Part shown: positions 26,700 through 35,403 of the stretch, piece by piece
Numbering within the stretch: position 1 is the first letter of the stretch
How the letters are laid out: the number at the start of each line of letters is the position of its first letter
Assembly: GCA_945895265.1 (NCBI GenBank)
Contig: CAMDEF010000005.1
Location: 87,112-151,111 of the forward strand
DNA: 64,000 bases
Source of the DNA: Bordetella parapertussis
Lineage (GTDB): Bacteria; Pseudomonadota; Gammaproteobacteria; Burkholderiales; Burkholderiaceae_B
Direction of reading: 5' to 3'
Made by a program: the position numbers and the translations under genes
The notes under the pieces: generated by a model
What the model saw: only the letters and a program-made list of their open reading frames with translations
Databases searched by the model: none
What the model was told of the DNA's origin: nothing

Positions 26700-26912
26700 A
26701 TGAGCGAAGATCTTAGATGTTGCGGTTCAGGGACTTGCATCATTAACCTTGAAGGGCTCTGTTGGTGTGGCCAACAATGGGATGGCCAACAGATGCGTCA
26801 CCAACCGATCGATTCACCCTTGAAATCTACAAAGTGCGCAGACGATTTAGGCGCCAACGCATCGAGCGCCTCAAGCAAACCGTCGACTGATTCACCCACT
26901 GGGGTGCAGTGA
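26700..26912 (+). CDS. Small Cys-rich protein, unknown
   Basis: 70 residues from ATG 26700, starting 13 bases after the TIGR03643 stop. The N-terminal half carries a compact cysteine motif, LRCCGSGTCIINLEGLCWCGQQWDG: five Cys in CC-x3-GxC-type and CxC arrangements, plausible for zinc or Fe-S binding. The C-terminal half is low-complexity Ser/Thr/Ala and overlaps the 3' end of the convergent SDR gene by about 115 bases, so this tail may be an overprint. Family not recognised. Confidence 0.55.
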   Translation: MSEDLRCCGSGTCIINLEGLCWCGQQWDGQQMRHQPIDSPLKSTKCADDLGANASSASSKPSTDSPTGVQ

Positions 26913-27493
26913 TCGGGAGTCGCAAAGGGTTGAGATAAAGGCGACGCGACAGTACCTGGTTGCAACGCTGCCAAAATCGCTTGTGGATTTTTACGCGCAA
27001 ACTCAATTGCGGCCGTTTGTAAAAACATATTGATTGCGGCCTTTGAGGCACGGTAGCCGTACCAGCCACCCTTTGAATTGTCGCTGATGCTTCCGACGCG
27101 GGCAGACAGCTTAGCGTAAATGACCCGTTCTTTTGCGAACAGCGGTAAAAAATATTTGAGTAATAAGGCAGGGCCGATCGCATTGACTTGAAAGCTGCGC
27201 ATCAGGCGTGCTGCGTCCAATGCGCCTAAGTGCTTTTCAGGGCCTTTGCCGTCAATCGTCAGGGCGCCAGTTGCATCAACGATTAAATGAAAGGGTCCTT
27301 GTGTGGCGCACGAGGTCGCGGCTGCAACGAGACTAGCCTCATCCTCAAGCGCAAACCCGGGCATGTCATGCCTTGAGACTTCAATCACGAGCGCGCAATT
27401 TGGATCTTGCCTGAGCGCGGCAACAAAACCCGCACCAATCGTGCCCGATGAGCCAATGACGATCGCACGATAACTCGAACCCAAAGAGTGCAT
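26798..27493 (-). CDS. Short-chain dehydrogenase/reductase (CsgA-like)
   Basis: 231 residues from ATG 27493. Nucleotide-binding IVIGSSGTIGAGF is at the N-terminus, VDATGAL in the middle, and the active-site YGYRASK motif follows SVR-like SARVGSISDNSKGGW. This is the classical SDR fold, of the short CsgA/C-factor-like type. The upstream extension to 27595 has no SDR similarity. Substrate unknown. Similar SDR genes occur in light-responsive LitR-type regulons of other proteobacteria, so I infer membership in the same stress or light group. Confidence 0.82.
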   Translation of the reverse strand: MHSLGSSYRAIVIGSSGTIGAGFVAALRQDPNCALVIEVSRHDMPGFALEDEASLVAAATSCATQGPFHLIVDATGALTIDGKGPEKHLGALDAARLMRSFQVNAIGPALLLKYFLPLFAKERVIYAKLSARVGSISDNSKGGWYGYRASKAAINMFLQTAAIEFARKNPQAILAALQPGTVASPLSQPFATPDHCTPVGESVDGLLEALDALAPKSSAHFVDFKGESIGW

Positions 27494-27648
27494 GACGTAA
27501 ACCGCCGTTATGAATAAGATGCCGCGCAGATTACAAGAGCCGAACGGCCTTCGCGCGAAAGCCCTTATGGTGGTTACACACGCCATATCATTCAAAAAAG
27601 ATGTCGTCTGTCAGATTAATCTTTTTTTGTAGACAGATGCTGACAGCG

Positions 27649-28641
27649 TTATTCCGCTTTGATTTCGGCTCGCTTAATTAAGGTGCTGTACATCGAAAGC
27701 TCGCGTTTAATTAGCTCTGCAAACTCAGCTGAAGAGCTACCCACCAGATCGTTGCCTCCCTTAGTCTGCAAAGCTTCAATGACCTCGGGGTCTTTTACCG
27801 CCTGAACGCTAGCAGCATTGAGCCGTTCGATGATGGCTGGATCGGTACCGGCCGGAGCAAGTAAACCTATAAATTGCGTAATATCAAAATCCTTAAAGCC
27901 CGCCTCTTGCATGGTGGGGATATTGGGTAGCGAACGCGCGCGTGTTGGCCCTGACACCGCGAAGGCCTTTAACCGCTTCTCTTGTATTAAAGGCGAGGCG
28001 GTTAACACGGTATCGAACGTAAAGGCGAGTTGCCCGCCCAGCAGATCCACGAGAGCTGGCGCGCTGCCTTTATAAGGGACATGATTAAATTGTGCACCAC
28101 TTAAGATCGAAAACATTTCGCCGGCCAAGTGGCCCCCGCCGCCGATGCCGGTTGAGCCGAAACTAAGCTTGCCTGGCTGCGCTTTGCCCTGCAGCACCGC
28201 ATCGTTCAACGTGTTGATCGATGAGGCTGCAGAGACGACCAATACGTACTGAAACGACAAGATCTGACTAATTGGTTGCAAGTCTTTGATTGGATCGTAG
28301 GGTACCTTGGCATACAGGACTGGGTTGATCACAATAGGACCGCTCGCGGCCATCAGCAGCGTGTAGCCGTCTGCTGGCGCTTTGACAACCGCATCGGTAC
28401 CGATCATGCCGTTGGCGCCGCTGCGATTTTCAACAATCACCGTCGTGTTGAGCAGGGCCCCCAGCTTTTTGGCAATGACTCGCCCAGTAATGTCGGCATT
28501 GCCTGCGGCTGGGTAGGGCACAACCACTTTGATAGGACGGTTAGGGTAGGGCTGGTTCTGGGCATGGGCTGACCCAAGTCCGAGCGCCCCGAGAGCACAA
28601 GCCAAAAACCAAAACCGAGCGCGAAAGTAGGGGGTGTACAT
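27649..28641 (-). CDS. Bug/TctC-type periplasmic receptor (4)
   Basis: 330 residues. Signal peptide MYTPYFRARFWFLACALGALGLGSAHAQ, then YPNRPIKVVVPYPAAGNADITGRV, VENRSGANGMIGTDAVVKAPADGYT, NHVPYKGSAPALVDLLGG, and a C-terminal FAELIKRELSMYSTLIKRAEIK. Monocistronic, with divergent spacing to the lipoprotein gene at 28737. As with the other three Bug genes here, no TctAB permease gene is present. Confidence 0.92.
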   Translation of the reverse strand: MYTPYFRARFWFLACALGALGLGSAHAQNQPYPNRPIKVVVPYPAAGNADITGRVIAKKLGALLNTTVIVENRSGANGMIGTDAVVKAPADGYTLLMAASGPIVINPVLYAKVPYDPIKDLQPISQILSFQYVLVVSAASSINTLNDAVLQGKAQPGKLSFGSTGIGGGGHLAGEMFSILSGAQFNHVPYKGSAPALVDLLGGQLAFTFDTVLTASPLIQEKRLKAFAVSGPTRARSLPNIPTMQEAGFKDFDITQFIGLLAPAGTDPAIIERLNAASVQAVKDPEVIEALQTKGGNDLVGSSSAEFAELIKRELSMYSTLIKRAEIKAE

Positions 28642-28736
28642 AGTGTTTGTGCCGAAAATGTGTGACTTGGATTAAACTTCATCGCCAATTTAGCTCAATA
28701 TCTTAGTTGCAGCTCTAATCTACTTAAAGAAAAATT

Positions 28737-30107
28737 ATGCGTGAATTTCAAAGATTCATCCGTCTGGTAACAGCTGCAGGTGCCTTGCTTTTGGGTATCG
28801 GCTGTGCTCAGACGGTTGAGCCGCCGAGTGGCCCCGCGGTTGGGGTGCAGACGACCGAGCAGCTGAGTCGCTCCTCAGTGGGGTCTCAGACGACAGAGTC
28901 GCCGCCCAGCCCTGTTGTAGAGGTACAGACGACCGAGCCGTTGCGTAGCGCCGCTGTTGGGGTACAGGCGGCCGAGCTGTCGCGTAGTCCTGCCACGGCG
29001 CCACAGCCGTCCGAGCCGACACGCAATGCTGCCATGGTTGCGCAGCCAACCGGGATACCGAGCAGTGCTGGTGCGGTCGCTGTCGCGGCAGACATGAAAG
29101 ATACGGCGGCCTCAGTGCGCAATGCCGCAATCCTGTTGGCGGGCCAAGAACCAGTCACCGGTTTGCCGCCGGCACTGGCGCAAAGCCCTCGTTGGGCCGC
29201 TTTTGCCAAAGAGGTGACTGCAAATTGGGCGCGCTACAGTCAAAAGATTGCAGACCCGATGTCGCAGTGGGCCTTGGCTGAGTTGCCCGTAGCACCCGAC
29301 ACGGTGTTTTATCCTTTTTCTGGCCCTGACTTTGTGACTGTGCATCAGTTGTTTCCGACGGCACAGCGCTACGTCATGGTAGCCATGCAAAACGCTGAAC
29401 GACCGTTGGATTTAGCCAATCTTGCCCCCGATCTCATCGACCCGAGTCTTGCTGTGCTGACCTCAGCCTGGCAACACTTTGGCGAGAATGGTTTTTATGT
29501 GACTTCGTACCTCGAAAAGTATTTGTACTCAACCCGTGCCAACATCGGTGCCAGCACGTTTATTGTGAGTTTTTTGACCTTGCAGGGCTTTGAAATTGAA
29601 CGTGTTGTACCCATACAAGTTGCTGCAGACGGCTCGTTGCAAGAGCTCTCGCCAGACATGCCGCGTTGGCGGTCGGTGCGAATACAGGCCAGCAAGCAGG
29701 GTAAGTCGATTGTTGTCGATTATCTGAAAATTGATCTGTCAAACCCAGGGCTTCAAGGCGCGCCACAAAATCTTGCCCTGATCGGCACTCTCACAAAATA
29801 CCCCGTGTTGTTTAAGGCGGCCTCGCATCTGCCACAGAATGTTGGCTTTAACATGATCGCCAATCAAGTGCTCGCGGATTCTCCTTTGATCGTGCAAGAT
29901 GAGACGGGTCTGAGTTATTCGACGCTGATTCGCGCGCACCAAGTTGCGTTGTTTGGCAAGTTTGTCGTCGCCCATCACTCGTTTCCAAGTTATCACGTTG
30001 ACCTTGCCAAAGCTTTCTCCCAACGAGATGACACCAAACCCTTGAATTTTAGATTCGGCTATTTTAAAGACGGTAACTACGCGTTGATGGTTGCTTCAAG
30101 AAAATAA
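28737..30107 (+). CDS. Repeat-bearing lipoprotein, unknown function
   Basis: 456 residues. The signal sequence ends in lipobox LGIGC (Cys23). Residues 35-112 are six copies of a 13-residue unit (VGVQTTExLSRSS and variants), a likely flexible, disordered linker away from the membrane. The globular part (residues ~135-456) starts NWARYSQKIADPMSQWALAELP and contains VFYPFSGPDFVTVHQLFP, WQHFGENGFYVTSYLEKYLYS, and a mixed alpha/beta C-terminus ending YFKDGNYALMVASRK. Not recognised as a named domain. It is divergent from Bug receptor 4 and followed by a DUF3237 gene. Confidence 0.78.
   Translation: MREFQRFIRLVTAAGALLLGIGCAQTVEPPSGPAVGVQTTEQLSRSSVGSQTTESPPSPVVEVQTTEPLRSAAVGVQAAELSRSPATAPQPSEPTRNAAMVAQPTGIPSSAGAVAVAADMKDTAASVRNAAILLAGQEPVTGLPPALAQSPRWAAFAKEVTANWARYSQKIADPMSQWALAELPVAPDTVFYPFSGPDFVTVHQLFPTAQRYVMVAMQNAERPLDLANLAPDLIDPSLAVLTSAWQHFGENGFYVTSYLEKYLYSTRANIGASTFIVSFLTLQGFEIERVVPIQVAADGSLQELSPDMPRWRSVRIQASKQGKSIVVDYLKIDLSNPGLQGAPQNLALIGTLTKYPVLFKAASHLPQNVGFNMIANQVLADSPLIVQDETGLSYSTLIRAHQVALFGKFVVAHHSFPSYHVDLAKAFSQRDDTKPLNFRFGYFKDGNYALMVASRK
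28839..29072 (+). repeat. 39-bp in-frame tandem repeat, six degenerate copies
   Basis: Six consecutive 13-codon units. Most share GTGCAGACGACCGAG (VQTTE) followed by a Ser/Arg/Pro-rich stretch. Copies 1-4 are closest; copies 5 and 6 have drifted. All keep the reading frame of the lipoprotein gene. Confidence 0.8.
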
Positions 30108-30150
30108 CCGTTCGCTACATCAATGCACATATCCCTAAAAAGAGACCAAT

Positions 30151-30606
30151 ATGATTCAGACACGCCATATCTTTCAAATCGTTCTAACAGTACCTAATAT
30201 TGTTGACCTAGGTCAGACCCCTGTCGGCGGGCGAAAGATTGCCAATGTCACGGGTGGCACGTTCGAGGGAGACCGCATTCGCGGCACAGTCAAAGCCGCC
30301 CCTGGTGGCGACTGGTTGCTGATGCGCCCCGACGATGTGTTGACCTTAGATGTGCGCCTAATCCTCGAAACGGATGACAATCAGCTGATTTATATGAGTT
30401 ATCGTGGTTTGCGGCACGGCCCCAAAGACGTGATGGCCCGCTTGAATAAGGGCGAAAAGGTTGATCCGGCTGAGTATTACTTTCGCACCACTCCGGTGCT
30501 TGAAACAGGCTCAGAAAAGTATAGTTGGCTCAATAAAATCATCTGTGTGGCAACTGGCCGCCGCGAAGCCGCTGGTCCGATTTATGACGTCTACGAAGTG
30601 CTGTAG
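30151..30606 (+). CDS. DUF3237 family protein
   Basis: 151 residues. The pattern VDLGQTPVGGRKIANVTGGTFEGDRIRGTVKAAPGGDWLLMRPDDVLTLDVRLILETDDNQLIYMSYRGLRHGP is the typical DUF3237 beta-barrel core, and EYYFRTTPVLETGSEKYSWLNKIICVATGRR completes it. Function unknown; it is often found in aromatic or acyl-CoA degradation neighbourhoods, matching the acyl-CoA dehydrogenases downstream. There is no signal peptide, so it is cytoplasmic. Confidence 0.88.
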   Translation: MIQTRHIFQIVLTVPNIVDLGQTPVGGRKIANVTGGTFEGDRIRGTVKAAPGGDWLLMRPDDVLTLDVRLILETDDNQLIYMSYRGLRHGPKDVMARLNKGEKVDPAEYYFRTTPVLETGSEKYSWLNKIICVATGRREAAGPIYDVYEVL

Positions 30607-30644
30607 CCGTTGCTAAATTGGTCGAGGCGGCTGCGTTGCGTCCA

Positions 30645-30674
30645 GAGCCCTTAAAGAGTAATCTTCAAGGGCTC
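30645..30674. terminator. Inverted repeat, possible terminator
   Basis: GAGCCCTT (30645-30652) pairs with AAGGGCTC (30667-30674) about 40 bases after the DUF3237 stop. There is no strong T-tract downstream, so this is only a candidate. The rest of 30607-30833 shows no gene. Confidence 0.35.
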
Positions 30675-30833
30675 GGGTGAGTCTTGTGTTCTGTCAAACG
30701 CAGCAGCTGCGATAAAAATAATAGCGAAACATGGCATGAACCAAGCGTTCAAGGCCTACCACAAACGGGTTGAGTGAACCGAGCTGACGTGGGTTAAGTC
30801 AATGGATTGATCTGATTAACTAAAGAGACAACA

Positions 30834-32045
30834 ATGAATTTTTTGTTCAATGCTGAAGAAGAAAAGCTACGTTCAACCGTGCGCGAGTTTTTGGCCGAGC
30901 ATTTCACTGACGAAGTGCGTGCCGAAAATACCGCGGGTAAGCGCGGCGAAGGATGGGGGCCGGCAATTCGCGCTTTTTTTGACACGGTCAATGAAAAGCG
31001 CTGGTTCGCCTGGAGCTGGCCGACTGAGTTCGGTGGCGGCGGTGGCGACCGCACTGCCCAGTTTGTGATCGAAGAAGAATTTTACCGGTCAACCGGCATC
31101 ACCTTAGGTGGTGGCACGGGTGCCCCGGCGATTTTGTCGTTTGGTACAGCCGTACAAAAACAAGAGTTTGTTCCTGGCGCCATCAAGCGTGAAATTATTT
31201 TCTGTCAAGGTTACAGCGAGCCCGGTTGTGGCACTGACCTAGCGGGCATTCGTTGCCGTGCAAAACGTGTGGGTGACAAGTACATTATTACGGGTCAAAA
31301 AATCTATACGACTAACGCCCAGAATTCGACGCACATCTTTTTGATGTGTCGCACTGACCCTGACTCAGTGCGTCATCGTGGCTTATCGATTTTGCTCGTT
31401 CCGATGGATGTACCTGGGTTAACTGTGCGTCCGCTTTGGACAGTACAAAATGACCCCCCAGCGCCTTTTGGCACCACCTATGGCGAAGAGCGCACCAATG
31501 AGGTGTTCTTTGACGACGTTGAAGTGCCGGTGTCTTGCTTGCTGGGTGAAGAGGGCGGCGGCTGGGAAGTGGCGCGGCGTGGCTTGAACTTGGATCGCGT
31601 AGGAGCCTGGCGTTATTTGATTTCTGTCATGCGCGATGAAGATATTGTGAACTGGTTGCACGGTGAGGGCGAGTTACAAGACTCACTGCGCGAAGATACG
31701 CAAGTTCGCGACAAAGTTGCAGAGATGTGGACGGAAGCTGAAGTCTGTCGGTTAATGACGATGCGCAGTATTAGCATTGAGCAAAGTGGCGGCAAATTTA
31801 CCTATGAAGGTTCGGCCGAAAAAGTCTTTGCCCCCGAGCACAGCGTGCGCACGACCGAAGCCATCAGTCAGATCTTGGGTCCGTTTGCCCAGCTGATGCA
31901 GGGCTCGCCTGCTGCAATTGAAAAAGGCGTCTTTGCGCACAATATTTTGGGCGCCTATCAGTCAACGATCAACCACGGTAGCGTTCAGGTGATGCGCGAC
32001 CAAGTGGCCCGTATTGGCCTAGGTATGCCGCGCGCGGCAAAATAA
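30834..32045 (+). CDS. Acyl-CoA dehydrogenase (subunit or paralogue 1)
   Basis: 403 residues, full family length. N-terminal helical domain (FNAEEEKLRSTVREFLAEHF), the FAD-binding middle with FCQGYSEPGCGTDLAGIRCRAKRVGDKYIITGQKIYTTNA, and the C-terminal four-helix domain. It should oxidise an acyl-CoA to the 2,3-enoyl form using FAD. The length and motifs resemble the paired ACADs used for steroid or branched/aromatic acyl chains. It is 20 bp upstream of a second ACAD gene, so the two may form a heteromer. Confidence 0.9.
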   Translation: MNFLFNAEEEKLRSTVREFLAEHFTDEVRAENTAGKRGEGWGPAIRAFFDTVNEKRWFAWSWPTEFGGGGGDRTAQFVIEEEFYRSTGITLGGGTGAPAILSFGTAVQKQEFVPGAIKREIIFCQGYSEPGCGTDLAGIRCRAKRVGDKYIITGQKIYTTNAQNSTHIFLMCRTDPDSVRHRGLSILLVPMDVPGLTVRPLWTVQNDPPAPFGTTYGEERTNEVFFDDVEVPVSCLLGEEGGGWEVARRGLNLDRVGAWRYLISVMRDEDIVNWLHGEGELQDSLREDTQVRDKVAEMWTEAEVCRLMTMRSISIEQSGGKFTYEGSAEKVFAPEHSVRTTEAISQILGPFAQLMQGSPAAIEKGVFAHNILGAYQSTINHGSVQVMRDQVARIGLGMPRAAK

Positions 32046-32065
32046 GAACAAAGGTAATGTGAATC

Positions 32066-33223
32066 ATGGATATTTTGCTTGACGATCAAGAAGTACAAAT
32101 CCGAGAAGCGGCCTCAGAGTTTTTGGCTGGCGAATGTACGTCGGCGTTGGTGCGTAAGATTGAAACAGACCCGTTGCAGTATTCGCCAGCGTTATGGGAA
32201 AAGTTTGCCGAGAATGGCTGGCTTCAACTGTGTTTGTCGGATAAAAACGGCGGTCAAGAGTTGCCTTTAACGTATCTTGCCTTGTTATTTGAATTAGCGG
32301 GCTATCACATTGCACCCATCCCTTTGCATTCGACCATGGTGCCAGCCATGATCATTGATCGGTATGGCAATGCAGAGCAGCAGCAACTCTTGCAGTCAGT
32401 GCTGAGCGGTGAGCTGATCTTGAGCCATGCGGTGACCGAGGCCAATGGTCGTTGGGCACCCGAGTCAATCAAGCTTGAAGGCTGTATCGAAGGCGATCAG
32501 CTTGTACTGAACGGCACAAAAACTTTTGTGGGTAGTTATCGCGCCTCCAAGCAATGCTTGGTTGTTTATCGCGAAGCGGCAGTACCTCACCAGTTGGGCG
32601 TTGTGCTGGTGCCGACCGATGCAGCAGGCTTAAGCAGCGATGCTTTGGTATCGATGGCAAAAGATGGCGAAGCTAACGTGCAGTTCAATAACGTCAGGGT
32701 GCCGATGAACGCGCGCGTGGGTTCGTCAACGCAAGGTAACGCGATCGCACTTGAGGTGATGGATTTTTCTGCAGTGTTGTACGCTTCAATGATGGCGGGT
32801 GCAGGTCGCAGAACGCTTGACATGGCCGTGGCACATGCCAAACAACGTGAAGCTTTCGGTCAGCCAATCGGTGCGTTTCAGGCCATTCAGCATTTGTGTG
32901 CCAACATGGTCAATGCGATTGACGGTACCACCATGCTTGCTCGCGAAGCGTTATGGCGCATCGATCAAAAATTACCCCATCGCGTCAACGTTGCTCAGGC
33001 AAAATCGTTTGGTAACGAACAATGCATGATGGTGGTGCGCTCGGCGCAGCAAATTCATGGCGGCATGGGCTTTATTCGCGACTTTGACCTAAACCTTTGG
33101 TATCGCCGAGTGGGCTCCTGGAGCCTGCGTGGTGGTACCGCTGCAGAGCACCGTCGCACCATTGCCGCGGCACTGCTCGATCAGCCGGGCAAGGTTCGGA
33201 TTGGTAATATCCCACAGGCTTGA
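32066..33223 (+). CDS. Acyl-CoA dehydrogenase (subunit or paralogue 2)
   Basis: 385 residues. N-terminal DILLDDQEVQIREAASEFLAGE, then HAVTEANGRWAPESIKLEG at the usual CxxTEPxxGSD position, which is degenerate here, and the C-terminal REAFGQPIGAFQAIQHLCANM and QQIHGGMGFIRDFDLNLWYRR motifs. The weak first FAD/substrate motif suggests it acts as the partner of the upstream ACAD in an alpha2beta2-type enzyme, by analogy with known paired ACADs. No electron-transfer flavoprotein or CoA ligase is next to it. Confidence 0.9.
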   Translation: MDILLDDQEVQIREAASEFLAGECTSALVRKIETDPLQYSPALWEKFAENGWLQLCLSDKNGGQELPLTYLALLFELAGYHIAPIPLHSTMVPAMIIDRYGNAEQQQLLQSVLSGELILSHAVTEANGRWAPESIKLEGCIEGDQLVLNGTKTFVGSYRASKQCLVVYREAAVPHQLGVVLVPTDAAGLSSDALVSMAKDGEANVQFNNVRVPMNARVGSSTQGNAIALEVMDFSAVLYASMMAGAGRRTLDMAVAHAKQREAFGQPIGAFQAIQHLCANMVNAIDGTTMLAREALWRIDQKLPHRVNVAQAKSFGNEQCMMVVRSAQQIHGGMGFIRDFDLNLWYRRVGSWSLRGGTAAEHRRTIAAALLDQPGKVRIGNIPQA

Positions 33224-33289
33224 AGCCAGTCGCGCTATGCCGTCAATCGTTCTTGTGTTTCAGTGGCTAACCGATTGACTCACAAGAGC

Positions 33290-33305
33290 CACAGACTCGT
33301 CTGTG
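33290..33305. terminator. Perfect hairpin between convergent genes
   Basis: CACAGAC-TC-GTCTGTG forms a 7-bp stem, followed on the plus strand by TTTAT. It lies between the ACAD gene and the convergent histidine-kinase gene. A second inverted repeat (GGCGGCTT at 33335, AAGCCGCC at 33348) spans the kinase stop codon. Confidence 0.4.
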
Positions 33306-33340
33306 TTTATGCGGCGATTTTTTGAGCTATGGCAGGCGGC

Positions 33341-34735
33341 TTAGCTCAAGCCGCCTGGCAGTGTCAATGTGATGCGCAGCCCGTTAGGCGCAATAGCTTG
33401 AAATAAGATTTCGCCGTCATATAGCTCAATGAGGTCATGCGCGATGCTCAGCCCAAGTCCGCTGCCCGGCACCGACTCGTCGGCCCGCTGACCGCGGCGT
33501 GGCGGATGTGCTGACTGAGTCAAGTTCTCGCAACCTGGCCCATCATCTTCGATGTTTAAACGTAACTTGCCAGAGCTGTAATCCCCGTCTATTGAGATAC
33601 TCTTATTGGTCCACTTGTACGCGTTATCTAACAAGTTACCGACAATTTCTTGAAGATCTTGCACTTCACCCGCAAAGTATAGTTCCCTAGGTATGTCAGA
33701 GACCGTGACCTGAATTGATTTTTCTGCATGCACTTTTTTCATCACACGCGTCAATTGTTCGACGGTGGTTTTGACTGGCGTGCGCGCATGAGGCACTCCG
33801 GCACTCGCTGCAATGCGTGCGCGTTTGAGCCGCCACTGCACCTGTTGCTGCAGTTGTTGCAACTGCTCTTGAAGTGAAGCCACCAGTGCTGGATCGTGGT
33901 GGTTGCGAGACTGTTCGAGCCGCAAGGCGTTACTCATCACAGAGATGGGTGTCTTAATCGAGTGCGCAAGGTCACCTGCTTGATTGCGAGCACGCTCAAT
34001 GATTTTTTCATTGGTATCAATGACCGCATTGAAGTCTTCGATGAGTGGCTTGAGTTCAGTCGGAAACGCACCGACGATGCGTGTGCCATTCCCTTGGCGC
34101 AACGCTTTGAGTGAGCGTTGTAGTTGCCGAAGCGGTTGTAGCCCAAACGCGACTTGTGCGCTAGCCGCAACAAGCAGACTCACAAAGAGGATGCCAACAA
34201 ATAGCCAGAGCGAGCGCTGCCACGTTTGAATCGCGCGCGTGAGTGCTTGGGTGTCAGAACCGACTATCACCCGAAACCGCTTGCCCTCGAGTGCAGAGAA
34301 CGCAACGTGTTGTTCGGCAACGATCAGTGATTGCGATGCGGGCCCAGTCAGCGCATGAAAATGGATTTCGCCGCCTTTAAGCACATCATTTGCAACGTTG
34401 AGCTTGGTGTCCCACAGTGAACGCGATTTCGACAGCACTGTACCGCTTTGGTCATTAATTTGCCAATAGAGGCCAGACTCGGGTCGGTTAAAGCGAGGGT
34501 CGGCGCCTGTGGTCTGCATGAGCGGGTCGCCTTGCGCATCAACGTCGAACGCGGCAACAATCTGATAAAGATAGGATTGCAACTGTTGCTCAAACTGACG
34601 GGTGGCCTGGTCTTTAAAGAGCCCGTCCAAAGCGAGGGCTGTCAAGCCAAGCGCGAGTGCAATCCAGAGAGCAGTGCCGCCAAACAGACGCAGCATTAGC
34701 GATCCGCGCCAGTTTTGAAAGAGATGACGAAACAT
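33341..34735 (-). CDS. Sensor histidine kinase, PhoQ/QseC-like
   Basis: About 464 residues. First membrane helix LFGGTALWIALALGLTALALDGLF, a periplasmic sensor region (residues ~35-165), second helix SLWLFVGILFVSLLVAASAQ, and a HAMP-like linker. The H-box is AGDLAHSIKTPISVMSNALR, and the ATPase has N-box VGNLLDNAYKW and G-boxes ENDGPG-like and GSGLGLSIAHDL. The periplasmic part is PhoQ-like in position, but the signal is unknown. GTG 34738 overlaps the regulator stop; ATG 34735 is an equally good start. Confidence 0.93.
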   Translation of the reverse strand: MFRHLFQNWRGSLMLRLFGGTALWIALALGLTALALDGLFKDQATRQFEQQLQSYLYQIVAAFDVDAQGDPLMQTTGADPRFNRPESGLYWQINDQSGTVLSKSRSLWDTKLNVANDVLKGGEIHFHALTGPASQSLIVAEQHVAFSALEGKRFRVIVGSDTQALTRAIQTWQRSLWLFVGILFVSLLVAASAQVAFGLQPLRQLQRSLKALRQGNGTRIVGAFPTELKPLIEDFNAVIDTNEKIIERARNQAGDLAHSIKTPISVMSNALRLEQSRNHHDPALVASLQEQLQQLQQQVQWRLKRARIAASAGVPHARTPVKTTVEQLTRVMKKVHAEKSIQVTVSDIPRELYFAGEVQDLQEIVGNLLDNAYKWTNKSISIDGDYSSGKLRLNIEDDGPGCENLTQSAHPPRRGQRADESVPGSGLGLSIAHDLIELYDGEILFQAIAPNGLRITLTLPGGLS

Positions 34736-34737
34736 CA

Positions 34738-35403
34738 CTAGCAGCCAACCTTGGCGAGTCGGTAACCCATGCCTCGCACGGTTTGTATCATGCCGTCTGG
34801 TATTTTTTTTCGCAAGCGCCCAATCATGACTTCAATCGTATTTGAATCTCGGTCAAAGTCTTGTGCGTAAATGTGTTCAGTTAAAGCTGTGCGTGAGACT
34901 ACTTCGTCAAGATGATGCATGAAATACGACAAAATTTTAAATTCATGACTCGTGAGCGCGATGAGCTCGTTTTCGCACGAGGCGCGACTCGTGCGGGTAT
35001 CGAGTTCAAGCTTGCCGCAACGCAGGATGGAGTCGGCGCCGCCGCTGGCGCGTCGGATGAGGGCGCGTACGCGGGCTAGTATTTCTTGCATATGAAAAGG
35101 CTTGGTGACGTAGTCGTCGGCGCCGGCGTCAATGCCAGCAACCTTGTCATGCCAGTCATCGCGTGCTGTGAGAATCAGCACCGGCATGGTGCGTTGCTCG
35201 GCACGCCATTTTCGTAAGACCGAGATTCCATCCATGAGCGGTAAGCCCACGTCCAAAATCACGGCGTCGTAGGGCTGCTCTTGACCTAGGTATAGCGCCT
35301 CGCGACCATCTGAGGCTACATCCACGGCGTAGCCACTGGCCGTCAACGCTTCTGAAAGTTGGCGTTGTAGGGTGGCATCATCCTCGACGACCAATAGCCG
35401 CAT
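34738..35403 (-). CDS. OmpR/PhoB-family response regulator
   Basis: 221 residues. The receiver has acidic pair Glu7/Asp8-Asp9, phosphoacceptor Asp51 in DAVILDVGLPLMDG, and Lys in DDYVTKPFH. The effector is a winged helix (LTSHEFKILSYFMHHLDEVVSRTALTEHIYAQDFDRDSNTIEVMIGRLRKKI). It pairs with the kinase by overlap and should control nearby haem-protein genes. The start ATG lies inside the terminal unit of a 27-bp tandem repeat that makes up the spacer to the pepSY gene. Confidence 0.95.
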   Translation of the reverse strand: MRLLVVEDDATLQRQLSEALTASGYAVDVASDGREALYLGQEQPYDAVILDVGLPLMDGISVLRKWRAEQRTMPVLILTARDDWHDKVAGIDAGADDYVTKPFHMQEILARVRALIRRASGGADSILRCGKLELDTRTSRASCENELIALTSHEFKILSYFMHHLDEVVSRTALTEHIYAQDFDRDSNTIEVMIGRLRKKIPDGMIQTVRGMGYRLAKVGC

